A stretch of DNA of 64,000 nt from Yarrowia lipolytica. Taxonomy: Eukaryota > Ascomycota > Dipodascomycetes > Dipodascales. The position numbers and the translations under genes were made by a program. Under the pieces are notes generated by a model. That model was not told where the DNA came from. It did no database searches and saw only the letters and a list, made by a program, of their open reading frames with translations. The stretch is taken from NCBI RefSeq assembly GCF_001761485.1, contig NC_090774.1, forward strand, positions 868,001-932,000, read 5' to 3'. Of this stretch, positions 1-10,227 are shown piece after piece (within the stretch, counting starts at the first letter, position 1; the number at the start of each line of letters is the position of its first letter).

Positions 1-957
1 GTCCTTCCACAAATGGGAAAGCTCATCGGCATCCATATCCCAGGAATCATCAATGCCATCTTCATCAGGTGACAGGAATTCCACAAGACAACCAGCGGCA
101 AAAGCTCTCATCACGCTATTTCGAGCCTCAAAGCTCTTCTTCCACAAAGAAACTGCCTGGTCGAAATCCTCGGGAGGGTTGGGCTTGAACCACTGGGACG
201 CAAGATGTACCAGCTCAGGGAGGCAGCACATCTGAGCAAAGACAACGAGCTCACAGGCATCCACAAAAGTCATGTCGAGCTCCTCGCCGTATATATACCG
301 CACCAACACCTCCAATGTAGACGTGGGAATGTCCACTCGCACCTCGTTGGGCACCGCCTCCATCTTCTTCCATTTGAGCAAGGTCTCAAAGTATGAAGAG
401 ATACCAATGAGAACAGACGAGTGGATTTTGACGGCATTTCCCTCGTTGCTAATCATGGTAATGTCACCCTCGGATGCATATCTGATTCTTGCAAGGCCTG
501 TCCGATGCACTTCGGTGAAACTTGGCTTGTGGTCAGCATTGAGCAGATTCAACAGCTTGCTTTTGGACCCCACCTCGAACCGATGGTAAGTGCTCATCTG
601 CCAGCAGTCGTCGAGGCTGACCAAGTAGTGGTTCAGTTCGTATCCGTTCTCGCTGTCGTTTCTGAACAGAAACGTGTTCTGGTCAAGAGCGACGCATGCC
701 GGGTGTGCACCATGTTTGACCTTGTAGTTTAAAGGGCAGCTGATGTGTTTGACACCTTCCTTTTCGTTATAGTAAACCAGGTAGGGTTTTCTGAAGCCAT
801 CGCCCAACTCTTGGCCAAAAATGAAATGGAATGTTCCGACTTTGTCCAGAGTGCACGAGGTGATATGTCTTTCTTTGACTTCCTTGTCAAAATCGACCTT
901 TGTGCATCCGAGTTGCGCACCCCCGATTCGCCTGATTCGCTTGTATTGGTAGTTCAT
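1..957 (-). CDS. BTB/POZ domain protein (3' end cut by window edge)
   Basis: An open frame reads from an ATG at 957 down to base 1 without a stop, 319 codons, so the C-terminus lies outside the window. Residues about 164-250 look like a BTB/POZ fold: a GDITMIS start, then a buried HSSVLIGISSYFETLL helix, IPTSTLEVLVRYIYGEEL and a CELVVFAQMCCLPELV helix. The first 150 residues (TFHFIFGQ, YLVSLDDCWQMSTYHRFEV) are compatible with a MATH/TRAF-like domain but too divergent to name. BTB proteins usually dimerise and can act as Cullin-3 substrate adaptors; that role here is only family knowledge. The next gene upstream, a lyase on the same strand, ends 315 bases away, so the two have separate promoters. 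Confidence 0.82.
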   Translation of the reverse strand, partial: MNYQYKRIRRIGGAQLGCTKVDFDKEVKERHITSCTLDKVGTFHFIFGQELGDGFRKPYLVYYNEKEGVKHISCPLNYKVKHGAHPACVALDQNTFLFRNDSENGYELNHYLVSLDDCWQMSTYHRFEVGSKSKLLNLLNADHKPSFTEVHRTGLARIRYASEGDITMISNEGNAVKIHSSVLIGISSYFETLLKWKKMEAVPNEVRVDIPTSTLEVLVRYIYGEELDMTFVDACELVVFAQMCCLPELVHLASQWFKPNPPEDFDQAVSLWKKSFEARNSVMRAFAAGCLVEFLSPDEDGIDDSWDMDADELSHLWKD

Positions 958-1272
958 ATTATGGCAGATGCAGTGTCGTGGATGAAAGGTGGAGTGAAAG
1001 AATGCACCAACAAACAATGTGGAACAAGTAAACTATTGGTAGAGGTATGTCACGGTATTTAACTAAAATTGGCAACACATGCATCATGTTGCCATGTGAC
1101 ACCAAATGAGGCGAGAGCAGTAAAATGTCTCTAAACAATTTGAACACACACTACTTGTAGCTAGCTACTACAAGTATGTATTGTATCTACACTACAGTAT
1201 TGTCCTCTACGCCAAATGGGAATTCAAAAATCTTTTCATTTACACGCCCAATGATGCAATCAGTCTGACCTT
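958..1272. other. spacer with hairpin-forming inverted repeat
   Basis: No gene seen. It serves as promoter of the BTB gene and 3' region of the lyase gene. A 9-bp inverted repeat, TACTTGTAG (1152-1160) and CTACAAGTA (1168-1176), flanks a 7-base loop that is itself near-palindromic (ctagcta). Confidence 0.6.
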
Positions 1273-2961
1273 CTACAGCTTGGACTTCTCTTTCTTCTTC
1301 TCACTAGCCATCCATCCGAACTCCAATTTTTGGTCCTTGCCACTTTCGATGATCACATTGATCACACACACTCGGTTGCTCTGAACAGCACTCTTGGTGG
1401 CAACTTCCAGCTCCTCAATGTTCTTGACAAAGTAGCCCTTGGCACCCAGACTCTCGGCCAGAACGTCATACCGAGTATCCAGACTGAGAGCAGTGGAGGG
1501 GAGAGGCTGGCCGTCAGTGTAACGAGCAGGGTCGACTCCGTGATAGATACCGGAGTTGTTCATGACGTAAATCACCATGGGAAGGTTGTCCCGAACAGCA
1601 GTCTCAACTTCAATGGCCGAAAAGCCGAAAGCAGAGTCTCCCTCCACAGCAACCACCAGCGACTTGGGGTCGTAAGCCTTGGCAGCAATGGCATAACCAA
1701 GACCAACACCCATAGTAGCGTTGGTTCCGGCATCCAGACGGGTTCGAGGCTCAACGTGACCAAACACAGATCGACTGTTATCCATGGTGTTGGCTCCCTC
1801 AGACACAATGACCAGCTTTCGGTCCTTAGCAATCTCGGCAATGGTCTTTTGGATGCTGGCAAACACACCAAAGTACTTGAGAGGAACGGAGTGGTCAGCC
1901 TCCTTCTTGGTGGCATTCTGCACGTTTTTCTCTCGCTTGGCAGCAATCTCAGGAGCCAGAGCGGGGGATTTCCAGCCCTTGAGGACATCTTCGAGCTGAC
2001 CAATGACCAGAGAGGCATCTCCCAGGATACCCAGCTCTGCCTGCCCGGCATTGTTTCCAAGCTCCTCGGCACAAACGTCAATGTGGATGAACTTTGTGTT
2101 CTCGCTGTACTTGGGAGCGTCTCCGTAATGTAGGATCCAGTTGAGACGAGTTCCAACAAGAATAACCACATCAGCATTCTTGAGAGCCTGAGATCGACAA
2201 GCAGACATGTTGCCCGGGTTGCTGTCGCTAATCACACCCTTGCCCATGGGTGTAGGTAGGAATTGAATGTTGGTGCTCTCCTGGAAGCGTCTGATGGTAG
2301 GCTCAGCCTTAGCATAAGCAGCTCCCTTTCCAATGACTAGCAGAGGGAATTTGGAGGCTCGAATAAGAGCAGCAGCCTCAGCGATCTTAGCAGGGTCTCC
2401 TGCCGATCGAGGAGCAGGCACGTTGCGGAGTCGTTGCAGTACTCCAAAGCTCACCTGGTCATTGTCCTTAGACTGAATGATATTTGCTGGCAAATCAACG
2501 TAAGTTGCACCAGGACGTCCAAAGTAGGCCGTTCGGTACGCTTTTTCCAGGAGGAAGGGCAGAGCGTCGGTCGAAGAAGGTCGGGCAGCAAACTTTGTGT
2601 ATTCGGTGACAGCAGCCACTTGATCCAGTTCCTGAAAGCCGCCCTTGTGAGTGTTATGGACATCCACACTTCCAGCCAGAAGCAGCAGAGGGAAGCAGTT
2701 CGATTGGGCATTGCCAACGCCGGCCAAAGCGTGCAGAACTCCAGGTCCTCCAACTGTAAGACACACGCCAGGCTTGCCAGACAGGTAGCCATAGATGGAG
2801 GCTGCGTAGGAGGCACTCTGTTCGTTTCGGAAACCGATGAACTTGATGCCCCGAGCAATGCAGGCGTCAGCAACCTCAATGACGGGGATTCCCACGATTC
2901 CAAAGATGTGTTCAACGCCCAGTTGCACCAGTGATTCCGCGATAACTTGCGAGCCGTTCAT
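1273..2961 (-). CDS. PXP1: peroxisomal 2-hydroxyacyl-CoA lyase (ThDP enzyme)
   Basis: ThDP-dependent enzyme of the 2-hydroxyacyl-CoA lyase/oxalyl-CoA decarboxylase group, related to yeast Pxp1 and human HACL1, which cleave 2-hydroxyacyl-CoA to formyl-CoA plus an aldehyde. The N-terminal domain holds the cofactor-activating Glu in GFRNEQSASYAA (residue 47 from this start) and a GGPGVLHALAG loop. The C-terminal ThDP motif runs GDSAFGF to MNNSG with Ser in place of the usual second Gly of GDG. The last three residues are SKL, a canonical PTS1 signal, so the enzyme should be imported into peroxisomes. The frame also opens at an ATG at 3024 (583 aa), but homologous sequence starts at MNGSQVIAES and a TTATAA element at about 3069-3074 is better placed for the shorter form (562 aa). 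Likely role: fatty-acid alpha-oxidation or 2-hydroxy acid breakdown. Confidence 0.9.
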   Translation of the reverse strand: MNGSQVIAESLVQLGVEHIFGIVGIPVIEVADACIARGIKFIGFRNEQSASYAASIYGYLSGKPGVCLTVGGPGVLHALAGVGNAQSNCFPLLLLAGSVDVHNTHKGGFQELDQVAAVTEYTKFAARPSSTDALPFLLEKAYRTAYFGRPGATYVDLPANIIQSKDNDQVSFGVLQRLRNVPAPRSAGDPAKIAEAAALIRASKFPLLVIGKGAAYAKAEPTIRRFQESTNIQFLPTPMGKGVISDSNPGNMSACRSQALKNADVVILVGTRLNWILHYGDAPKYSENTKFIHIDVCAEELGNNAGQAELGILGDASLVIGQLEDVLKGWKSPALAPEIAAKREKNVQNATKKEADHSVPLKYFGVFASIQKTIAEIAKDRKLVIVSEGANTMDNSRSVFGHVEPRTRLDAGTNATMGVGLGYAIAAKAYDPKSLVVAVEGDSAFGFSAIEVETAVRDNLPMVIYVMNNSGIYHGVDPARYTDGQPLPSTALSLDTRYDVLAESLGAKGYFVKNIEELEVATKSAVQSNRVCVINVIIESGKDQKLEFGWMASEKKKEKSKL

Positions 2962-3024
2962 TGTGTGTTGATTGATTCGGTTGTGAGACTTGCTTGTGTT
3001 GTTTGCGTGCGTTAGTGCCGTCAA

Positions 3025-4518
3025 ATTATGTGTCCGCGTCGTTGGAACTTGTGTTGAATGTCAGTGTCTTGTTATAAGCAACTCGTTAGCCACTGGTGGT
3101 GTGATGAACTATCCGAGTATAAGTAACGACTCCTATGCACCCCCACGCCCCCACACCAGATGATGCGGATGTATTAAAGTTCTGTGGGGGATAAGAGCCA
3201 TCCAAGGATGTGGCCATTGAGCACAGTGGAAGGAGGTTTGTTCGGCGATTGAATACGAATCAATAGATTTGACATCTGTGAATCGATTAAATCTTTCAGA
3301 GAAAAACTCTGACATCTATAGCAAGAGTTGTTGAAGAAAGGGCATCAGAAATGCGCCGGACATGTCATGGTAGCATGGACATTTGATTTGAAGGTCTATA
3401 AAATAGTACACAGGGTATATGTACCAGTATCTAACATTTCCGAAAGATTTTAGCCGAATCGGAGTGAAACCCGCTCGTAATTCACACTCTTATCGTATTC
3501 CGATACACTTGGCACATTTTTGAGTTTTCCGAGGTGTGATCTTGTAGAGTTGGTTAGAAGACCTCCCACAACTGAACTTGTTCTGTGGTATCTATAACTG
3601 TATATATAACTGCTTTAATCAACTCGTTTCTGTTACCGAAACGCTCCCTTGCACCCAGAATACGGCTACAGACTCGGGAATAATGTCCAACAGATCACGA
3701 ACACGCCTGTGGCTTGCTGCTAAGGAATCTTGACTTGAGTGTGGCTTGTAGGAGGAAAGTTTTGATACCATTGAGTGAGTCATGGAGTATCGCGGCCAAG
3801 GTTGAAGTAGTGGCCACCCGAAGCCGTTATGAAGCTTGTCTTTAGTCTTCCATGTATTTATAGATATCAGACGTGTCATCTCACTCACGGTGGGTCTACG
3901 GTACTTGCACCAATACAAACCTGCAATGGTCGTCATGCATCTTGCTTTTTCAAAGAACGTCTCCACAGTACATACTGTACTGTACGGCATGTACGAGTAT
4001 AGTGTACATACTGGTACTTGTAGCAACTACCGCTTGTGGGATCAGTAGGATCAAACGCGTGCTGCTACTGGTAGATGTTTTTATCGCCTCCATTGCATGT
4101 ATTTGAGAATGTCAATCTTGCGTTCGGGAAGCTTTGGCGAGATTCTTGACTATCTCAGAAGTTCTTCAGAGTATCAACTAATTTCTAAACTACAGAATGA
4201 GTACAGTAACCCCATGATACTTACAAACCCAACTACTGTACCGTAAATGTTTGTAAGTTATTATATAAAAAAAGTACAGCAAAAAGTACCCCAAATCTAA
4301 ACAGAAGTCAATTCATGGGGATATTTAGGATCCAGAAAGTCAACTTCTGCAACTTTTTAAAACATTCTATAGCATCTGACTCTCCAATCATCATACACGT
4401 CTCCTCCCCAACTCATCGCCTCTCAATATCGTGAACTCTAAGTTGTCCCACCACCTTCAAACATCACCAACTCACTAACATCAACTACAGTACTACCAAC
4501 CACAATTCCATCGACACA
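3025..4518. other. intergenic region, divergent promoters
   Basis: About 1.5 kb between the lyase and an ER membrane protein that point away from each other. TATA-like elements for the lyase lie near 3069-3076 and 3116-3125. Runs of alternating TACTGTAC-type words occur at 3965-4020. A 135-codon frame at 3619-4026 (minus) shows no domain, signal or composition that supports a gene. Confidence 0.55.
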
Positions 4519-5073
4519 ATGAAACACCAAATACGCCCATTGCTGGCATTACTGCTAGCTCTGACACTCTATACAACTCTGGCCCTCGCAAATACAGCGC
4601 AGGTACGGTTTGTCCCTGAATTGTCGCGCTCACCATTCTCAGACGCGTACTCAAAGGCGTTGAGTCCTAACGAGAACACTCTGACTGTGATTACAACCCC
4701 CGACTTTGAGTCTCAGACGCAAACATTCCAATTGAACGGCTTGTCTACCGATGGCACCATGTACGAGGTTAGGGTGTGTTGGCCTGCAAATTACCCCCTG
4801 GAATTCGACCTGAAATTCGACTCCAAGACGAACTCTGTGAAGGTGGCGTATTTTTCTGATTACTATAGTAGTGACGACGATCTCAACTACCTGCCTCTTG
4901 ATGCCGAGTTCCAAGTTGTGCTCAACAAGGTTGTTCTTGGAGCTCTTCCTGAGGATATTTTTGGAGCTGTCATTCTGGCGGTCGTTGGAGGAGGGTTGGC
5001 TTATTTTCTGGGTGGAGTCGTTTACAAGGTGGTTTTTGACAGCCATGTGACTACTGAAAAGAAGAACAGATAG
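4519..5073 (+). CDS. small type I ER membrane protein, possibly Pga1-like
   Basis: 184 residues starting at an ATG in good context (gacacaATGaaa). Residues 1-24 form a signal peptide (leucine-rich core ending ALA), followed by a luminal domain of about 120 residues, one membrane segment at about 147-168 (FGAVILAVVGGGLAYFLGGV) and a short basic tail ending EKKNR, which resembles a di-lysine ER retrieval signal. Size and layout match Pga1, the small partner of Gpi18 in GPI mannosyltransferase II, but sequence similarity cannot be judged by eye. A Pbn1/PIG-X-like or unrelated ER factor is also possible. I see no N-glycosylation sequon in the luminal part. Confidence 0.75.
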   Translation: MKHQIRPLLALLLALTLYTTLALANTAQVRFVPELSRSPFSDAYSKALSPNENTLTVITTPDFESQTQTFQLNGLSTDGTMYEVRVCWPANYPLEFDLKFDSKTNSVKVAYFSDYYSSDDDLNYLPLDAEFQVVLNKVVLGALPEDIFGAVILAVVGGGLAYFLGGVVYKVVFDSHVTTEKKNR

Positions 5074-5605
5074 GGCTGAGGAGAGACTGTATCACGGTCT
5101 GCCATCTTTCACGGCGGTGGGTGACATCCAACATGATTCCAGCCTCTTGCAGACTTCTGAGGCCACTTCCTGAAATGTTCCTTATGGGAAAGATCCTATG
5201 AAGGTCGCAAACCACACTTGGTCCGAAAATGGCCGGCCATGCAGCATTCAAAGCTGCATTGCCCACTCCAACAACATAGAATCACAGAACACATGACATT
5301 GAGATACAACGGGCTGTGCATACGATGAGTAGATCGCGGTCATTACAGGGCTTTTAATTGGTCTTTTGGGTTATGGTGTCTGTCCTTCTCATCGCATCTC
5401 GACCACGATATAAGAATTGTCGTACAGTATCTATTATACCTTGAAGTTTGTTGACCCTTCCGATCGTGAGGGTCTGAGCAGCAACTTCATAATAATTTTA
5501 CACAGCCGGGACCCAAACCGACTTAGTGGACAGCCAGTCCAAGGTCATATCGCAGGTGTGTGTCCATGCCATCCAAGATCCCGCCAAGGCTCAAAAGTAC
5601 GGGGG
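5074..5605. other. spacer with possible remains of a coding frame
   Basis: No start-to-stop gene. Two frames near 5440-5605 read protein-like pieces in alternation (TLKFVDPSDREGLSS, then SQVCVHAIQDPAKAQKYG) just ahead of a hydrophobic frame beginning at 5606. This suggests that the small membrane frame downstream is the end of a damaged gene. Confidence 0.35.
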
Positions 5606-5818
5606 ATGCAGATTGTCTTTTTCATCCTCGTCGGACTTCTTGTTCTTGGCCTCGTGTTCATCTTCATTGCCATTTTTGTCGTTAATTATATCGCCGGCAT
5701 TGCCCTGGTAGTCGTTGGTGGTGTTTGTGTTCTTTTCACCATCGGTTTCTGGATCGGCGTTTCGTGTTCCCATATAAAGAAGAAGACCAAGGTTATAACT
5801 GGCAATCAGTGTGTCTAG
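5606..5818 (+). CDS. hypothetical two-helix membrane peptide, perhaps a gene remnant
   Basis: From an ATG at 5606 the frame codes 70 residues: two strongly hydrophobic segments (about residues 3-25 and 30-52, both rich in Val, Ile, Gly and Phe) followed by a basic tail, KKKTKV. Upstream protein-like sequence sits partly in another frame, so this may be the C-terminal end of a broken membrane protein rather than a free-standing gene. No family is recognised. The longer version of this frame begins at a TTG, which is unlikely to be a start in yeast. Confidence 0.3.
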   Translation: MQIVFFILVGLLVLGLVFIFIAIFVVNYIAGIALVVVGGVCVLFTIGFWIGVSCSHIKKKTKVITGNQCV

Positions 5819-8800
5819 ACCCTGCCTCCTTCTTCAGCCGCATCATTCCTGAGTAATTCTCAACTAATCAATCAACTAGCTTGGCAGTAGGAGTACGTAG
5901 CTACGACAAAACTTCACTGTACAGTACATTCTCGTACTCGACGTCATTGCATGGGAGCACTTTTGTCCCACTTTCAACTTATAACGCCTTTTGGCATGAC
6001 GAGCTCTTGTTTTTGGCAACCTTGAGAGAGAGAGGGGGGCGGAGCGGGGCTGTGAGAGGGTATCCGCAGTTCTACAGTAAATGGTAGTGGTGAATACGGT
6101 CGTGTACATTGCGTCGAATGTCCGGTTGTAGCACTGAAGAAATCAAACCGCATTTCATCTTTTGTTTCTCCAAATTGAAATGGGCAGGCGGAGTGGCTGA
6201 TAAGCAGTGCTAAAGTACTTGTACTTGTTGAAGGCAATCTTTTAATTTGTTAAATTCAAGGTATGTCGGTCAGTTGTCAGTTTTCGAGTCGCACATTCTA
6301 ACTGGCAGTTTGTTTCCAGCCCTTTCGACCAGTTTCTACGACCAGGGGATACTTTTGTGATTGTGCTACTGAGCCTCAGAAATACTTTAGCTACAACGGA
6401 AAAAGTCACCCACTCCGTTACTTTCCTCGGTCTCAAGGAAGACTGTCTGCTTAAGACTGAGGAGGTGATGGAGGCTAAGACAAAAATTACCGCAGCTGTT
6501 TATCTTGGCTGAGATTTCCAAGACACTTTGGCAATAGTGCAGCTGAGAGATAGATGACTCCACAGTAGTACTGTACCGCTACTATCGGAGTATCGAGACC
6601 CCGCGGCAACCAATTCTCAATTCCAATTATCAGCAACGGGAACCGACTTATTATTATTCCCCCTTTCCGAAGTATGATCAACCGGAATCTCAGTCGGAGC
6701 ATGGTTCACTTGACACAAGATGGACACGGCAGAAGCAAGTGAATTAAATCTTCGATAGATGTGTCATGATGTAACACGATCCATTTATTTTTGAACTATG
6801 AAGCTCCATGGTATGTACTGTACAGTACCAACCCAACTCTGTACTCTTTTCACGTATTCTCGCAACAATTCATGTGTTATTGCTGTATTATAGAGTGTCA
6901 GTAGCTAGCAGCCCTCATACTCACTTCACCTCTCGATTCATCTCTTGCATAATCGTCTTATCATTACCATTTCAATTACTCACCAGGAGACCCAGTGGAG
7001 ATGGGGCGCTGGCAGGCTCCTCTCCAAATACACGCAGCTGGTATGCACAAGGTGCATTAGCGAGAAGACACTGGTACAGGTACATGCACAAAATCGTGCT
7101 AAAGGCGGATGTCAGTTATTCTAGAGAAAATTAGTTGCACATTAATCATCAGATTATTGCAAAGAAGATTTAGGGTAAAGCGACTTCTTAAAAAATCTCT
7201 CTGGTACTCCTTTGAAGAGCTCCTACACCTACTGTATACTACATACTGTCCCCTGAACCTTGGAAGATATCGTCCGGCGCCGTGCGGCTCGTTGATCATC
7301 AACTATGGTTCCGGAAGAACAATAATTCCGTGGTGCGGCTGGATAATTCAAATAAAAGGTCTGGACACGGTTTTATCTGCTTCGGGCAGCATCGTGGGGG
7401 TCACAGGGTTCCGTCTATGTCCGTAGAGGTCGCCAAAGTGGGGTTATGGGCAATGGAAAAACGTGAAAGTTGCACAGGCAGAAAATATTGGTCGAAGAGG
7501 GCTCCCACATTGTGACGTTGGAGTGATGGTAGCAGCCCGACGGTTTATACTAATAGGTACAGTACTGTATGTACTATAGATGAAATTTGACTACTGTACA
7601 TACTGTTCACCGTAGCTGTGTCAGATCATATACGGAATAATCAAGAAGCTCAATTGACTTCAACAAGTACTAAATGCTAGGCTAGTAGTTGCAGGCCGTA
7701 GGTCCCTTCGCCCGGTAGAGATGATTATTTGAGAGGTCCATATATACATCAACTTTCTCAAGACTCCCCATCTCATTTCTTGTTCAATAAACTGTCATGG
7801 GGAATAGTGCACCGTAACGGCTTACCCTAAGCTTCTTGTCTTACGAGTGTCCTTCCCTGGATCCTGTGTTGAGAATAGGACAAACATTTCCATAGTATGT
7901 GCCAATCCAGCCATGCCACCAGAGTCAAGAGCTCAAAAGAGCCACCGACCGATAATGCCGACCAAAAAACAACACTAAGAAACAACGCTGAAAAGCCGCC
8001 TGGAGCTGAGGATGGTATGATGCCACCGGCCACCAGAGCAAGGAGTTGATGCGATTATAATACGTTAAGTCATGCCAGCATGAGTGATACTGTGAAACGA
8101 TGACGTAAGCACCAATGTGATTCTGTGAACTGTGAACAGAATGCCTGCGCCTTTGTACATGGGCCAGCGCCAAGAGCCGGAGCCATATCTAGCCAATAAG
8201 TGCCACAGAGCATCTAAGAGCTGTAAGCGTTAAGCCAATGAGAGCCAGAGCTGAAACAAGTCAGAGCCCATAAGATCTAAGAGCTATGACGCCCCCAAGT
8301 GCCAGAGCCAGTTCATGATAAAAGCCACAGGGCCGCCATATGAGTTTCTCGTCGAGGCAGTCGGGGTCTAACGATCAAGCTCGCATTCAGAAAGGATGTA
8401 GGCCGTAGAACCTCGGGTATGAGGATTTACACCAGCTTAACCTTCAGTTTAAATACGAGAGGACGTAAGCCAGAAAGCTGGACCTCTGGGGATAATAAGT
8501 TGTGGACCATGGAGTCAGTTTTTCGATTGTAGCATTTTTTATACTTGTACAGGTACAAGTACTATAGTTAATTAAAGTGTTTTGCTGTCGATTTAGACAT
8601 TATTTGCAATTTGAAGCTGGACTTATGTGATATGGTAATTTTAAAAAATATTATTGAATTTATCTAATTTCTTTAAGTTTTGTTTTACTTATTTAACTCA
8701 TGTTTAATTATTTGTATTTTGTCAAGTACTTAATTGGGATATATTAAAGTGAATTGTAATCATACTGGTGAAATGATGGAAGTTCGAAGCGGCAAAAAAA

Positions 8801-8862
8801 GAAAACCAGGAGCGGAACTACTGTGTATGATTTCACTCACAGTCTGAAAGACTGACAAAAAG
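5819..8862. other. 3-kb gene-poor region
   Basis: No coding frame looks real. Contents: TACTGTAC-type palindromic words (5918, 6818, 7560), an unusual AGAGCC-rich block at about 8160-8340, and a very A+T-rich stretch at about 8560-8760. The part from 7690 to 8500 resembles decayed repetitive DNA but has no clear ends. Confidence 0.5.
8160..8340. repeat. AGAGCC/GCCAGAGC word-rich block
   Basis: The words AGAGC, AGAGCC and GCCAGAGC occur again and again at irregular spacing. A similar block lies at 63.09-63.50 kb. No flanking direct repeats or coding parts could be seen. It may be a decayed dispersed repeat; an old LTR cannot be excluded or supported. Confidence 0.4.
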
Positions 8863-8984
8863 AATTACAGTACCCAGGATTCTCGTATGGTCTCCCACTA
8901 CAATACTAACTGGGCTCTCTGGTGCTTGACTATGGCTGATCGGACGGGAAAGCCGTATTTTCACCAGGATATGGGCCGTAAACC
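8863..8984 (-). rRNA. 5S rRNA, downstream cistron of a tRNA-5S unit
   Basis: About 122 bases matching the solo 5S at 61994-62112 over nearly the whole length, including the internal control region GTGGGAGACCATACGAGAAT. It begins about 5 bases after the tRNA-Gly 3' end and is followed by a T5 run at about 8856-8860 (Pol III terminator on this strand). In Y. lipolytica such dicistronic tRNA-5S genes are transcribed from the tRNA promoter without needing TFIIIA and are cut by tRNA processing. Compared with the solo copy it has small insertions (an extra C in GGCCC, an extra T in GGCTTTCCC) but also paired changes that keep a helix (CCTAG to CCCAG, matched by CTAGG to CTGGG). Confidence 0.9.
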
Positions 8985-8989
8985 AGTGC

Positions 8990-9060
8990 TGCGCCGACCC
9001 GGAATCGAACCGGGGGCCCATCGATGGCAACGATGGATTTTACCACTAAACCATCGGCGC
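8990..9060 (-). tRNA. tRNA-Gly (GCC)
   Basis: 71 bases with all four arms. The acceptor GCGCCGA pairs with TCGGCGC, the anticodon stem CATCG/CGATG encloses the loop TTGCCAT (anticodon GCC), and the T arm carries GGTTCGATTCC (B box). The A box TGGTTTAGTGG is intact. CCA is not encoded. No T run separates it from the 5S gene that follows within about 5 bases, so the two should form one Pol III transcript. Confidence 0.95.
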
Positions 9061-9177
9061 TTAGTAAGCATAATAGGTAGTTTTCTTACTCGTGCATATA
9101 GTTGATTACATAAGCAGAGGAAGAATATTGGGCGTTTGAAGCCCTACAGTTGTTATTATATTACTTAAAGAAGTATT

Positions 9178-10227
9178 TCATGCGATTGCAAACAACACCA
9201 GTTTCTTGTATCCCTCCACGGCTGCAAGCAGGTCGGTAACGGTGATGTGCTCATCTGGTGCATTGGCCAAACTCATGTTACCAGGACCGTAAAGATACCG
9301 AACAAAGTCTCCATGAAGGTGTGGACTGTCACTTGATAGAGAGGAAACGGTAGACTCAAATCCAGGAACCTCACAACTAAAGTCCTGGGGTGGATAGGAC
9401 TGGTAAGTGAATATCACATCTCGGAATCGTGTGAGGACGCCAGCCACTTCACTTGCAACATTTTCCTCATCTCCCAGAAACCGAACTTCCACGGTAGCCT
9501 TTTGATTGTTGGTGAAAGTCACATTTACTGTTCCAGAGATTATTGAAGTCTTGAAGGCTTGCATCATGTCGATAAGGACTTGGTTTTCGCCCTCTAGTCC
9601 GATGATGACAACTCCACAATGACGACTCACCAAATTCAAGTCACTAGGCTTTCCGAAGATAATAGTTTTCCACGGTTTGACCATTTTGTTCACCTCGGTC
9701 ATTCCTCCAGATCCAAAGACTTCTCCTCCAACCACAAACAACAATGCCACTTCATTGTATGCAACTTTCCTGTCCCTCAACAGCTCTTCAAGAGCAGTTA
9801 CTTGGGCAGCAATGCAAGACTTGGCATCAAGAGCTCCAGAGCCGTATATGGCACCGTCGATGACATTATACGGAGTTCCACTTGTGACGTGATCAACGTT
9901 GCTTGTTAGCAACACCTTGGCATCCTCTCGGGCTCCCTTATAAGCATAGACGTTCTGACGGGTATGATCTCCAATCAAGTCGATAGTGTAACCTCTGGTT
10001 GAGAGATAAAGCTGCAGAAAACGAGACACGTGAGTCTCATTGTATGACACGGAAGGGATATCAACCAGGCTCCTGTGCAATTCCATGACAGGGCTGTAGC
10101 TGTTAGTACCACCGTGTTCCTTCACAGAGAGTGTGTCATGTTTAGGGAACCTATGATAGGCATATATGTAGCTCTTTAAAATGAGAAGAGCTCCACACAC
10201 CAGGAATACTACAATCTTCCTGATCAT
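9178..10227 (-). CDS. M20-peptidase-family membrane protein, probable pseudoenzyme
   Basis: 349 residues from an ATG at 10227. The frame stays open to 10422, but the upstream part reads as 5' leader and the hydrophobic anchor starts right at MIRKIVVFLVCGALLI. It is a type II signal anchor plus the fold of fungal M20 zinc carboxypeptidases: LLTSNVDHV (107-115), GSGALDAKS (130-138), VVGGEVFGSGGM (165-176) and YGPGNMSLANAPDE (313-326). In active members these read SHxD, GRGxxDAK, GEE and AHxxDE. Here the metal His of HxD is Asn110, the catalytic Glu of the EE pair is Gly168, and the C-terminal metal His is Asn322. The dimerisation part is also short. It is therefore probably not a metallopeptidase, though the frame is intact, which argues for a retained non-catalytic job in the secretory pathway or vacuole. 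Confidence 0.8.
   Translation of the reverse strand: MIRKIVVFLVCGALLILKSYIYAYHRFPKHDTLSVKEHGGTNSYSPVMELHRSLVDIPSVSYNETHVSRFLQLYLSTRGYTIDLIGDHTRQNVYAYKGAREDAKVLLTSNVDHVTSGTPYNVIDGAIYGSGALDAKSCIAAQVTALEELLRDRKVAYNEVALLFVVGGEVFGSGGMTEVNKMVKPWKTIIFGKPSDLNLVSRHCGVVIIGLEGENQVLIDMMQAFKTSIISGTVNVTFTNNQKATVEVRFLGDEENVASEVAGVLTRFRDVIFTYQSYPPQDFSCEVPGFESTVSSLSSDSPHLHGDFVRYLYGPGNMSLANAPDEHITVTDLLAAVEGYKKLVLFAIA

Noticed and set aside
1330-2133. 267-codon frame on the plus strand over the lyase gene
   Set aside because: It is the reverse-strand shadow of a well-supported enzyme gene and has no domain of its own.
3619-4026. 135-codon frame, minus strand
   Set aside because: No domain or coding-like composition; it lies in a divergent promoter region and spans TACTGTAC-type repeats.
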